From Mugil cephalus (taxonomy: Eukaryota > Chordata > Actinopteri > Mugiliformes > Mugilidae): DNA of 64,000 nucleotides. The notes under the pieces were generated by a model. That model ran no database searches, was not told where the DNA came from, and saw only the letters and a list, made by a program, of their open reading frames with translations. Of this stretch, positions 31,032 through 42,408 are shown piece after piece. Position numbers and translations under genes: made by a program. The first letter of the stretch is position 1; every line of letters starts with the position of its first letter. Where the stretch lies: contig NC_061773.1 of NCBI RefSeq assembly GCF_022458985.1, forward strand, positions 124,001 through 188,000. The letters run 5' to 3'.

Positions 31032-34000
31032 TTGTAGAAGGACAGAGGCATCAGGACCTAAGGCAGTCTTGTACTGCTGGAGGACCACGTGCATCTGCTC
31101 TGACACCTCTGAATGTTGTCTTCTTAAGAGACAGCAAAGTCCTTCGATGGTCTGGTCTACATTTCAAAGTACACAAGAGATTACATAATAGACACAATCC
31201 ACAGTAAGATTTTGTATCTCTGTGATTGACAGACCTTGGATTTTTTTTTTTTTTCATTTTGAAAGGTATACTTTCAATGAATAATTTTTGTTTCAGATTA
31301 CCATTCTCAGCCACTTTGTTCATAAGATCCTCTGCCTGCTTCTGCAACCATGTGTAGTGTTGCACCATCTCTAAAACCAAAACACTTTTTTCCTCCTTCA
31401 GTCGCCTCGTTATCACTTGGTCATGCAGTCTCTTCTTCATTGTGATGTTTGCTAAACCCAGTGACAATAAGATTAAAATACACCAACAAACCAAATGAAT
31501 ATTAAGACAATTTATATCTTATTAGTATGATTAGCTTAACAAAATTGACATACCACTGCCATGAACTTCCCATGGCCACACAGGGGACACAGTGCTCTCT
31601 CCAGTTGATATCTGCTCCACAAGAGCTACATCAATTTTTGCAGAGTCTGGTACTAGACCATTGTATCTGTGCATTTCCTGAAGAAGCATTTTTTTTCCTC
31701 TCCCAGTTTCCTTCGAAGCCGGTGGCAAAGCTTGCTGCTGTCTAAAGAGACATTAAGAACAAGAGCACAATCCAGATTGTCATGTACGGTACATGCAATT
31801 GCTGGTAGAATGCTAACGTATTAACCTGTTAAATGCAGAGATTAGATTGATTTCATGAATCTATTTTACTGTTATACCATTCTGGCGGTAGAGGGTTTGC
31901 TTGCATTGCACTGAGAACACTGAGGTAGAGTCCCACAATTGACTGCTGTAGTTCCTCCTGTGTGGTGCCTTCAGAGGTATGAGGTGTCCCTATAGAATTA
32001 AGAGTGGACATAAATTCACTATAACAGAACACATGACTTGAATGTAAGACCTTGTTTTGGACTACATATAAAACATTTTAATACACCTTGGTTGTAAAAC
32101 ATGCTATGTGCACTCTCTGGTGATTTGTGTTATGCTTACTGCCAGCTGCCCATTTGGTCACCTCAGAGATCCACTGTGTTGCCATTTCAGCTTGGCAATG
32201 TAGCTCTGTTTTTAGCTCAGCTAGCTTTGCAGTCTCGTCCAGGAGTCTTTGACATGTCTGATAAACAGCGTTATACAATAATAAGATTAAAGCACTGTAG
32301 GATAAACAGGCCAAGAGAACAGCAAATGTGTCACCAAATGGACCCAACAAAACCCTCAATACAGACTTAACTTTACATATCTAGTGGAAAGCGTTTGGTG
32401 TAGAAAGGCCCTTTTTTTGTGGTTCCACCCCAAAGCATGCAATGTAAGCATGTCAACACGCACTGTTGAAAACAAATAATGAGTTTATCAAATGCAATCT
32501 AAACAAAGGGAGCAAAATTGTGGCGACTGGATTAATCACCTGCTTTCGACATATATTCCGTAGTCAGGGCACAACGAGATAGGTAGCTGTTAACTTACTC
32601 CACCTCCTCACCAGCAGTTGTCCCTGCTCCTTCCTGGTTCATACCACTCCATTTGATCTATAGGTAATGATATGGCAGAAGGCTACATAACATGTCTGTG
32701 TATTAACTTGAAATTGTATCTTATTGCTGTTCTTGTAAACATCGACAATGAACATACAACACAAAAATACCTCACACTTAGTTGCATGAGCATGAGAGGG
32801 GGTAAGCAAATATCTCACCCCTGAACATATTAAGGGTTTTCAAAAGAAACCATGGCGACAGACAGTGACCTCCATTCCCTCTTCATCCAACTGCGAAGCC
32901 TTCTTGGATCTCTCCCTTGCTGCTATCCACTGGGAGTCCCCACACTTCCCTTTTCCCTGTGTCTGTGACATAGACAACAAATAAATTAAAATGAAAGCAA
33001 TGGGGTCAGCTATATAGGCTATTGTTTCTCTTATTTCTATTTCAGTAATACAGCTATTTTGTGACATTAAAAATGTAACTTGCATTTTTCACTGTTTTTT
33101 GGATGGCCTCAGTAAATGTGGCGACTTCATTGTTCTTTGCCACAAAGTGCCCCTCAAAAAAGGCAGGATCATCAGAGCTAAGGAAGAAACAAAAATAGAC
33201 AGATCCATTAATCACATAAAAATATAAAGGAATCGATAAAAACACTGGAAAAAAAGAGCACCTTCCACTGTGACCAAAGCGATATAACTTTCTGTTTCCA
33301 TCAACAGAAACAGCCAACATTTCAGGTGTGCAGGCTGGACAGCTGAATTCACCACCGCAGCAGAGTTGGTTTTCCTCAAATGAAGAGTAGGAAAACTCTA
33401 AAAAACTGTGCTGCAGTGCATCTCCGTTGATATGTCCAGACTACAAGATGAAGAGAATTATACACTTTTGGATGTTGTCTACTGAAATACAGCTTTTTAA
33501 TATGGTGAAGAACAAATATACTTACTCTTCCTCCACACTTTGTGCGATGCTCCAGCAACTTTGCAAAGGCCTGTCTGATTAAACCAGGAGCAATGATCTT
33601 CAGTTCCTGAAAGGAGCTCAGAAGGTCCAACGTGTACAATGTGGACACGTGAAGAGAGGCTGGCCAATATCCACTCCTAATGAGGTCCTTTAATTCAGGA
33701 GTCCACTGCCTCTGACATGTTCCACACAAAAATAGTGGCTGATGCAAATCATAACACCCTCGGAACTTAATGCAAATAAATATCATCATAAATACTTAAC
33801 AACCACATACTTAATACAAATGATCTGTGTAGTGTAGTAAATTGTTCTTACCATTGATGTAATTAAAATCACTGGTTTTCCTGGTGATGTGATCACATGT
33901 GTGCCCCACAAGAACAGCATGGTGGCTTCACAGTTGGCAAAATACATGCTGACGAAAACAGGAACCACTCAGTTACATTATCTGTAACAAGCTAGAAATA

Positions 34001-35757
34001 CATAAGGAAAAAATTAAGACTTCAATTAAGACTTACCTTGCTCATGGGTGCAATATCTATCCTCCTGTTTCATGATGCATGTAGTTGGTGGAATGGCTTT
34101 AAAAAAAACATTAATGATGCATTCTCTGTTGTGGAGTGGCTGCTTTTTGTGATGCAGTACATCACAGTCACCACAGACCCACTCTTCAGGAAGACGATCT
34201 TTTCACCTAAGAAGGCAAAATGATTATGAAAAATTTCTTGGGAATAAAGTGCTATAAACTCTATTTAAGATATTCTGCATTAGGTGAGTTAAACAACTAT
34301 TATTTATTGGAATATCTGTCTCAGGGTTTAGCTCCTCACAGTTGGGCACAAGAGGTCCTAATTCATTTTTACATATACCTGCGGGTTGCTTCCGAATATC
34401 CAAATTTTCTACCAGCCCAAAAGTTACAATAAATACACAATGATGAAAATTTAAAAAAAGCCCATCATGGAGTAAGTTTAGTATTTAAGAATACCAACCG
34501 AATGATAGCAGGCTCATTGCAGAGGCAACACAAGGGATGACCAACAGCTTCCTTCTCTATGAGGCACTGGAGGTTGTGTGGTCTTGACTCTTTCCAGCGC
34601 TCTGAGGCTTTGTGCTAACGGACAAACCAGGATGATAGAGAGCTTCTCTGAGGCTCAGCAGAATGACATAATGCCAAAATAGCAGAGAGCTTTTCCATAT
34701 ATTTTTTTCTGTTAAAAAAATTATATACTTGAGTTATAAAAGACGATTTTAACAATCATTGGATAACAACCATAACAACCAACTCAGCTAATCAACAGAT
34801 AGTATACACATGTTTTCATCAGTATGGAACTGGTGTTAATCATTTCTGTTCTTCATCTATGTAACGTGTTGTCTTTAGAGTTTAAGGTTTATTGTAGGTT
34901 TATTGTATCTAAAGTTAGATTCATTCTTCACTGTGATTTACCAAATTTCTCCAGAGGAACTGATGTTGATGGTAAGGTAGGCACATCTTCCACACTGGAT
35001 GACAGGGAGCACTCAGCTTGAGGCTGTGCATCTGTAAATCAATCAGCACACAGAAAAATAATATTGGATTATGGATGATCTTGATTGCAATCATGTTCAC
35101 ACAATGTTTTTTGTTTTTTACCTACATACTCATTGCTAAATAACAACTGATAAACTCATGCAAACTATATTAACATGAAATACTGCAATGCCGGTTAAAT
35201 AAATGTTATCTGCTTATCAATACATCAACAATTTACCAACAACTACCTGTAGCTGAGGTTCTGCGTTGCCCACCACATCTCCCCCTGGGCTTTCCTTGTT
35301 CTTGCCTTGTCCTTTTAGCCTTTGTTGCAGAGTCTTGGAAGGATGCCCGTTTCCAGATCTCAGATGCTTTCCATATGTAGATAAAAGTCTGGTCAAACTT
35401 GTATGGTTAAATGTACTAAGAGCAAAAACAGATGAATAATCAAAGCAAACACCAGCATCTATAAATTCAGGGATCTATACACTGTCTGACCTTTACCAGA
35501 TTATCCCCATCTGTATTCCATTTCATGATTTCTACACATCCACACAGCATGCCTGGATGTTAAGTGCAGTACAAAACCTTTCTATACACATTAAATCAGG
35601 TATATAATTTGTCACCCACATGTATGGTCAAGTAATGTTTGATGTAAACACTAACCTTGGCTTCAGCAAGAATCCGGTCAAGCCTCATTTCAACAGCTAT
35701 GTGCCTCCCCTCTTTGTAATGGGGATTCTGGGGGTCAGTGGTACAAGTTTTGTCCAT
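31032..35757 (-). pseudogene. KDZ (Kyakuja-Dileera-Zisupton) transposase, multi-exon, decayed
   Basis: Transposase of the KDZ superfamily, here closest to fish Zisupton-type proteins. Minus-strand coding blocks: about 35757-35656 (opens with ATG, ends AAG|GTTAGT), 35400-35248, 35030-34945, 34615-34500 (CCLCNEPAII, cysteine cluster), 34206-34037 (EEWVCGDCDVLHHKK), 33955-33853, 33785-33527 (HQPLFLCGTCQRQWTPELKD), 33431-33263 (FSCPACTPEMLAVSVDGNRK, with the catalytic DGN), 33182-33085 (DDPAFFEGHFVAKNNEVATF), 32965-32820 (SQWIAARERSKKASQLDEEG), 32650-32535 (NQEGAGTTAGEEVE), then a helical C-terminus at 32270-31032 ending ALGPDASVLLQ. Damage: TGA at 34205-34203 where a Cys is expected, a frameshift near 32835, a TAA in the 32.6 kb block, and loss of the segment between those two blocks. 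Introns are retained, so this is a DNA copy. Not functional. Confidence 0.85.
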
Positions 35758-35825
35758 TGGAATACAGACAAACAAATAAACAAGTACAGACAAACGGGCA
35801 GACTAACAAACAGTTGAACCAGCTG

Positions 35826-36410
35826 GCTAGCTACACTGTAAAAAAATAAATTGTAAAAAAAACGGTACATTTCTGGCAGCAGGGGCGCAATTAATTAAAA
35901 TACAGTTTTAAAACATTTTTAAAAAATTAAATCCCCTAAAAATATGGTAAATAAATGTTGTATTACGAACAATAATTCTTAAATTAACAGAAATATGCTG
36001 TTATCCATCGATTTTAATTACGTTATTTTGCCAACAAAAGAATGTGATTCATCTTTCAAAACACGTCAAAAACTGTTGCAAAACTAGATATTTGGTTAGA
36101 TTGCAAGAATGTACTATTAATTTTAGAAAACATCAAATGGATTTCATTGTTTTACGTTATTTTTAACGTTTAATTACAAACATTTTACATTTTAAAATAA
36201 TGAAATCACCAATAAAGTCGGAAAATTAACATTGTAATATGAATAATAATGCTTAAAGTGCAGAAATGTGCTCTTATTAGTTGTTTTAATGGCATAATTT
36301 ATAAAAAAAAAGAAAAAAAAATAGTTGAGTTACCAATTTACATACAAGTCACCACACATCCACAACACTGATTAGAAACTTGGTGAAACGTCACTGGAAA
36401 TGAATCCATA
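35826..36410. repeat. AT-rich repeat beginning ACACTGTAAAAAAATAAATT
   Basis: It starts with ACTGTAAAAAAATAAATTGT and contains AAACGGTACATTTCTGGCAG, a known look of a common fish non-autonomous repeat (ACTGTAAAA...CGGTAAATTTCTGGCA). The right limit is unclear. A related end (TTTTTTTTACAGTGTAACTT) is at 49380-49400. No coding content. It lies between the KDZ start and the hAT MITE. Confidence 0.55.
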
Positions 36411-36418
36411 CTCTATAC

Positions 36419-36969
36419 CAGGGGTCAGCAACCCTCAACACTCAAAGAGCCATTTGGAAAGAAAACACTGGGAGCCACAAAACCCCTTTGACATCTAAAA
36501 CGAAGCCGCAACTTCGAACACCACAACTGCCGCACATCGGCAGTTGTGGTGTATATTTTCTGCAACAAAAAATTAAATACATTTTATTTTAATGTTAAAA
36601 GATCACCATCATCAATTCAAATTTAGAATTATATTTAAAAAACTAACGCACTAAAATAAAAATACATTTGAATTAAATACTCGACAGCAACTAGTAAATG
36701 AGCTGCAATGCACTGTGGGAGTTCAGTGTTTTTTGGTTGATGTTACAACCATGAGTGTGGTGTGGCATTCAGTGTCATTCAGTTGTTGTGTAACTCTCGC
36801 TCGTTCACTGATGAGTGACGAGTTGCCACTATTCTGAGGCAGTAAGTTAGCGTGAAAAAGTGAACAGCTTTGATCAGCATCCTTGCTCTGCACCGCTCGC
36901 TGCAGAGAGCTGCAACAGAGGAACGAAAGAGCCGCATGCGGCTCCGGAGCCGCGGGTTGCCGACCCCTG
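36419..36969. mobile_element. hAT-type MITE, 551 bp, with perfect 8 bp target duplication
   Basis: The left end is CAGGGGTCAGCAACC and the right end GGTTGCCGACCCCTG, a 15 bp inverted repeat with one mismatch. CTCTATAC precedes (36411-36418) and follows (36970-36977) it. An 8 bp duplication and CAGGGG ends are diagnostic of hAT elements. The interior has no transposase; it carries GAGCCGCATGCGGCTC near the right end and TGCAATGCACTGTGGGAGTT. It inserted into an exon of the SAM-domain gene. A truncated second copy is at 59895-60345. Confidence 0.95.
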
Positions 36970-37077
36970 CTCTATACAGTTGACGAGGTGTGGTGTCCGT
37001 ACTTGAACTACTAGTTGATCGTAGTGAAGTTGCAGTTTCTGAGCTGTAACCACCTGAAGAGAAGACAGAAAACATTA

Positions 37078-37560
37078 GCTGTTAAATAATAACAGCTAAT
37101 TACAGTTTAAGAGGCAGGACCAGGATAAAGGTGCAAGAAGATACAGCCTTTTCCAACACCACAGCAGTCACACGAGCTCCACTATAGATGACACCGTTTT
37201 TTTGGGACAGACAAGCTTGCAAGATCTCAACACACTACAAAGAAAATACACACCAGACTGATTATACATGGGAACTAAATGAACAACATATTGTTGTTGG
37301 GGGAACTATTGCTACTGCTGGATACAAAAGTCATTTTTTTCTGTACATTGTGATAAAGTATCCTGTGTTCATCCCATAATCCCATCCCATCATTAGTTGT
37401 GTGTCATTTGCTACCGAATCAGAATCTAGAGAAGATAGACCCAACTGATGATACTAATTTCTAAGCACACTGTCAATTTACTGCTGCTGATTGTACTATA
37501 TTACACTAAGTTACAGGTAGATTTCATTATTTTTCAGCCCATCTAACCCAAAAGAGTAAC
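37078..37560. other. Intron of the SAM-domain gene, nothing else recognised
   Basis: Sequence between predicted exons 2 and 3 on the minus strand. No repeat that I can name. Confidence 0.5.
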
Positions 37561-37637
37561 TGTGTGCAACAGATGCATGTACTCACCAGAGAGGGGCATC
37601 TCATCAGACTGTGTTACTGGACTTGTACTGGTACTGG

Positions 37638-38004
37638 TGTTGTATATTGATGTGCTGAAGATAGAAGTGATCACCGCTGACAAGTCTTATCTTGCATTTA
37701 AAAAGGTTTATTTACAAGAAAGAACAATGTCAAACTCTTGCCGAATCTGAGAGAGCCTCTGGCCAATCGTCGAATCCCCTCTCCCATTCAGCTCCCACAG
37801 TCACCTTATATAGGATGGTCATCCCCGAGAACCCCCATACACAAACAAAGCTTTAGGTTGTATGTCCTGGCTCGTTTTACGAACTGGCATCTGGTAAATG
37901 ACCTTTTTGACCTTTAACCATTAACCTTTAACTTTATACATCCTTCACAACCCCCAGGCACAGGAAAGGGACAGATAAGAAGAACAAGAAGATAATATAC
38001 TACA
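37638..38004 (-). repeat. 3' LTR of the endogenous retrovirus
   Basis: 367 bp, read on the minus strand from TGTAGTATATTATCTTCTTG to CAATATACAACA. It contains a TATA box (TATATAAGG, plus coordinates about 37804-37812) and an AATAAA signal (about 37707-37712). This gives a U3 of about 170 bp and a short R of roughly 80-100 bp. A repeated TTAAAGGTCAAAAAGGTCA-like block in U3 (37896-37930) may be an enhancer, possibly a nuclear-receptor-type direct repeat (AGGTCA words); that is inference. Confidence 0.95.
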
Positions 38005-38016
38005 TTCCCCCCTTCG
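38005..38016 (-). promoter_or_regulatory. Polypurine tract
   Basis: GAAGGGGGGAA lies directly before the 3' LTR on the minus strand, the expected place for the plus-strand primer of reverse transcription. Confidence 0.9.
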
Positions 38017-38775
38017 AGGCTCCTAGAGTCTCGACCACCAAAAAACACGTACACACATTCAAACACAAAAACATATTCATTATTATAACAGAATAATATG
38101 TCCTTCTTACAGTGCCAGTTACAGCACAACCCTTAACGATACAACAAATTCATGGAGTGTGAGAGCGAAAACCTATCAGACAGTCATCTTTCTTAAAATG
38201 TCCACCTTTCAATCTAGACAGGAAATTCTCTCACGGCCCCTCTGTCTCAGGCGACCACACAGTAGTACTCCAAGCCTACTAAAAAGAAGGATTTCTAAAA
38301 GTTATAGGGAAATATCTTAAGCAGAGTATATATATGGATACCTCAGAAAATAAATCAAAACCATATCCAACATCAGGCTGGTCGACCCATCGGACCCTCC
38401 ATTGGACCTTTCCCTTCCTAGCATTACTTTCCTTAAACACCCCGAAAACAAAAAGAAAACAACTGAGGTTCCAATACATCCACTTTCTTAACAAGCACAT
38501 AACTCAATTACATTTTTTACAACACTGATAAAACAAAAGTATGTTGCACTGTGATTCTTTTCCACTTTGCTCCATTCGTTTCCCACTGGCACTGCAAAGC
38601 TTCATCACAGCGTCCTAGTTCAGGGTCCTTCAGTCCCCGAACACCCAGCTTCTCACATTGATCCTCCTTCAATGTCCTTCTAAGTGGAGAAAAGACAGCA
38701 CACCAGTATCTTTGCAAACATTAAAACGAATAGACACAATATATTTAAAAACAAACATCAACACACACACATTTC
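38017..38775 (-). other. Retroviral region between integrase and 3' LTR, env not recognised
   Basis: About 760 bp separate the last integrase similarity from the polypurine tract; an env gene needs about 1.5-2 kb. Two short minus-strand frames (66 codons at 38717-38517, 73 codons at 38500-38279) show no signal peptide, furin site or fusion peptide. They could be the remains of env or another 3' sequence. A deletion that removed the end of integrase and most of env is the simplest explanation. Confidence 0.55.
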
Positions 38776-41700
38776 TCCTTGACTCTGTGGATGATAAACT
38801 GCCCCAAGACGCTGTTTAATACCCAGTTTCTGTAAAATCAATTTCACAGTCTTATCCACAAACTCCTTCCCGTTATCCGAAGATATTCGATCAGGAAGTC
38901 CCCACCTGCTTATGACCTCCCTGCACAGAAACTTTGCAACTGACTGAGCATCCTTTCACTTAGTTGGACAAGCTTCAGGCCATCGTGAAAATCTATCCAC
39001 GACGACCAACATGTACCTCTTTTACCTGCAACCGGTTTTATCATATCGACAAAATCCACCACCAACTCACGCATTGGACCCCTTGGCGTTGGAATATGAC
39101 CTGGAGGAACCATCACACCCCTCCGAACATTATTTTTCAGACAGATAGTGCACCTGCTTATAACATAATCAATTTGCTCAAGCAAATATGGTGCCCAAAA
39201 TCCATACTCTTTTATAATCTTCCTCCTAACTTCCCCCCTTGCAACATGGGCTAAGCCATGTGCTTCCTGAATCATCAATCCCAACAGGTCTGGAGGTGCT
39301 ACTATCAGTCCCTCATGATTTCTCCAAAGACCAGTAGAATCCTGTGTTGCCCCTCGATCTACCCACAACTGTTTATCCACCTCAGAGACAGCTTCCTGCA
39401 TTAAGACCACATCTTTCACTGTAATCTTATCCTCCAAATCTACTTCATGTGTGACCAAGAAAACTTTACCCAACTTCTCAGCTCCTGTCACTGCTTTTGC
39501 AGCCTCATCAGCCGCTTTATTACCCTGAGTGACTCTTGACACATCCTTCTTATGTGCTGCACATTTAGCTATTGCTATTTCTTTAGGTTTCATCATAGCA
39601 TGGAGATGTTCCATTATCTGAGTGTGATGTTGTATTGGGGAACCATCTGTTTTCTTAAACCCTCGATTTTTCCATACCGATCCAAACAAATGACACACAT
39701 TATGAGCATATGCAGAATCTGTATAGACCGTCACACGCTTGCCTTCCGCTAAAAGACATGCTTCAGTTAACCCCACCAATTCAGAAAGCTGCGCTGATGC
39801 AGGCTGCGGTACCACTTCCGCTTTCTCAACAACAAATCCTGTTCCCTGGGCTTTTACCACCGCATAACCAGCACTCAAATTATCTCCCACACGATAACAG
39901 GACCCATCTGTCCAATACTCTACATCTGCCTCACGCAGTGGGAGAGCTTTCAAATCTGACCTTAATCTTGAGTATTTCTCTGCTTCTTGAACACAATCAT
40001 GTGGTTCACCATCTTCTGGAGTTGGCAAATTCTCAGCTGGATTTATCGTAACACATCTGACTAATGTGACATCCTCCTGTTCTAAAAGCCTATTATAGTC
40101 TCTAAGTCCAGGCATGGTCAACGTATACCTGCCATAGTTCAAAAGATTTCTGAGACTATGATGAGTAAGAATTGTCACTGGATATCCCCTCGTGACCGAA
40201 GATGCTTTGTCATACATTAAATAGACTCCCACCATTGCTCTATAACACAGTGGTAGTCCAAGTTCAACATCTGAGTAAGCAGTAGAATAATATGAAATAG
40301 GTTGAGGACTGGTCCCTGTACCGGTTGGCTGACAAAGAACTGCACATGCATATTTTCCTTCAGCTGAAGTAGATACGTACAACAGAAAATTCTTAGAATA
40401 GTCTGGAAGTGCTAATGCTGGAGCTTCTTGTAACCTCTGTTTAATCGTTTCAAAGGCTAATAAACCATCCTGTGTCCAGAGAAGATTACAGTGAAGTTGA
40501 GTACTCCCAGTATCTTTAATCATAGCCCTTAAAGGTCCTGTCAAACTTGCATAATCTTCAATCCATGCTGAAGAGTAACCAGTGATACCGAGGAATGTCA
40601 TCATCTCCCTGACTGTTCGGGGCTTTGGAGCCTTTCGAATAGCCTCTAAATGACTGTCAGAAATACTTCTGTGGCCCTGTGATATTGTTTGACCCAAATA
40701 AACTACCTTCTCCTGACAATATTGCAACTTCTTCTGTGAGACCTTGTGACCATTTTCTGCCAAAATCTGCATCAGCTTAATTGAGTCTTCATGACATGTT
40801 TTTTTATCTGGTGAACAAATAATAATGTCATCTACATATTGAACCACTGTACTTTTTAATTTTTGATCTAGTCCTGCCAAATCATCTTTCAATACTTTAT
40901 TGAAAATATGAGGACTATGTTTAAATCCCTGTGGCAACCTTTTGTACACATAAAACTGTCCCTTGTATGTGAACCCAAACAAACCCTGACTTTCTACGCT
41001 CAGTGGAACACTGAAAAATGCACCACATAAATCCAATACTGTAAAATGTGTAGCATTTGGGGGAATTTGAGCTAACAAAGTATGCGGATCTGGCACTTCT
41101 GCTGGAAAATCGGCTACTACTTCGTTCACAAATCTCAAATCATGAACCAAGCGATAGGAATCATCTGGTTTCTGTAAAGGCAACAATGGCGTATTGCTTA
41201 TAGGATTTTGAGTTATCTTCAGCACATCTGCTCTCAGAAGTCCTTCAAGCTGTGGTTCAATCCCTTGAACTGCCTCTTCTTTCAGTGGATACTGATTCTT
41301 CCAAGGAGGTCTGGCTCCAGGTCTAAGCTCCACTTTCACTGGTTGAGCTGATTTAACAAGACCAATATCAGTACTGTATCGAGACCACAAACATTCAGGT
41401 ACTTGCTGTAACATTTCTCTCCTCAAAACGTCTGCGTCCATTTCAACCCCACATATCGTTTCATGTGTCATTTGGACAACTTGTGGTCGCCCATGTCCTT
41501 GAGCAGATATCATAATCTTGAGAAACCGCTGATCCTCACTCTTCCAGATGGCAGAATTTCCCTCTACTGGTGCAAAAACAGCTTTTACTGCTTCCGCCAT
41601 CATTTCTCCTATATCTTTCTGTTCATATTCTTCAGACACCATCAAAGTCACATGTGGTACACTCTCTTTGATTTTATATTCTTCACTCACATATTCATTC

Positions 41701-42357
41701 ATATCAATCATCATTGCTGCTCCTTGTGGTCCCAAAATTATACAAGACGAGGTGAGTTCAACTTCTTTTGGTTGATGACTTATCCACTCCTCACAATTTG
41801 ACTGGGCAGCGTCCTTAAAATACTTGAGCGTACAATGAAGCGAATAGTCTGGAAGTTTTGCATCAGGCATATTTGCTACAATGAACTTCTCCCACAATTT
41901 AACAGGTTCCAAAAACTCTGCACTAAGATCTCCAATCCAGCATACTGAAGAGGCCTCCACATCTGTTGTCATCAATAGTTGGTAAGCAGTATCAGATGGC
42001 ATCTCCACCAAACAGCCATCGGGTGTACACTTTATAACACACTTCAATCTGCATAAAGCATCTCTTCCTAACAGTGCAATAGGTGTGTGTTCTGAAACCA
42101 ATATAGGTATTGTAGTCTTTTGATTTTTGTAACAGAGCTCAATTGGTTTTGTAAGAGGTACCAGCTGTTTCACTCCCTCAAACCCCGACCAGACATAGGG
42201 AGGTGTATAGCATCTTCAGGCCGAATACAGATGAAAGCCGCTCCGCTATCTACCATCACTTCTAATGGTCTATTATTTACTTTCACCATTATTGTTGGAT
42301 CTTGTTCCGGCCCTGACACCACCAGCTGACACCCCCCTTTCGAATTTTCCGGGCACC
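38776..42357 (-). pseudogene. Retroviral pol (protease, 2H-like domain, RT, RNase H, integrase), broken
   Basis: The protease starts beyond the gag stops, in the gag frame, with the active site VDSGAAF (about 42240-42262). A frameshift near 42205 moves it into the 1087-codon pol frame (42173-38910), which opens with the C-terminal LLGRD of the protease. In that frame: residues 95-230, extra domain with HCTL (113-116) and HVTL (174-177); 280-500, RT with LPQGFKHSP and YVDD at 446-449; 750-895, RNase H with TDGSC, E798, YTDSAYA and the NKAADEAA Asp; 965-1015, integrase H-x3-H...C-x2-C zinc finger; 1038, first core Asp (VVDFVD). A frameshift near 39018 ends the frame. The alternative frame retains the second core Asp (SSDNGKEFV) but has a TGA at 38958-38956. 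Similarity ends near 38776. The polyprotein would be cleaved inside particles to copy and integrate viral RNA. Confidence 0.92.
41486..41891 (-). other. 2H phosphoesterase-like domain inside pol, between protease and RT
   Basis: About 135 residues with no counterpart at this position in typical gammaretroviral pol. It has two H-hydrophobic-T-hydrophobic motifs: YSLHCTLKYF (residues 111-120) and VPHVTLMVS (172-180), 61 residues apart. This pair is the catalytic signature of the 2H superfamily (LigT, AKAP7, vertebrate CNPase, coronavirus ns2, rotavirus VP3 C-terminus), which act on 2',3'-cyclic or 2',5'-linked phosphodiesters. Alternating polar and apolar strands around both motifs fit the two-lobed fold. 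Both His-Thr pairs are intact here. Known family members in RNA viruses degrade 2-5A and block RNase L; a similar task here is inference. The domain is in the undamaged part of the pol frame. Confidence 0.72.
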
Positions 42358-42360
42358 CCT
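42358..42360 (-). other. In-frame TAG between gag and protease (possible readthrough site)
   Basis: Sixteen codons after the gag TGA, in the same frame, a TAG is followed by GGG TGC CCG and then open frame to the protease DSGA. Gammaretroviruses make pol by readthrough of a UAG followed by G-rich sequence and a pseudoknot. TAG as the original gag stop, with the TGA upstream as a later mutation, fits that scheme. Inference. Confidence 0.5.
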
Positions 42361-42408
42361 AAAATCCTTGCTCTGGACCCCTATAAGGGTTCGCCGGTCC
42401 CCGGATTA

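Noticed and set aside
38279-38717. Env remnant
   Set aside because: No signal peptide, furin site, fusion peptide or CX6CC-like motif visible; left as unknown.
38910-42173. 1087-codon frame as a possible host gene
   Set aside because: Contains LLGRD, YVDD, TDGSC and integrase zinc finger between paired LTRs; clearly retroviral pol.
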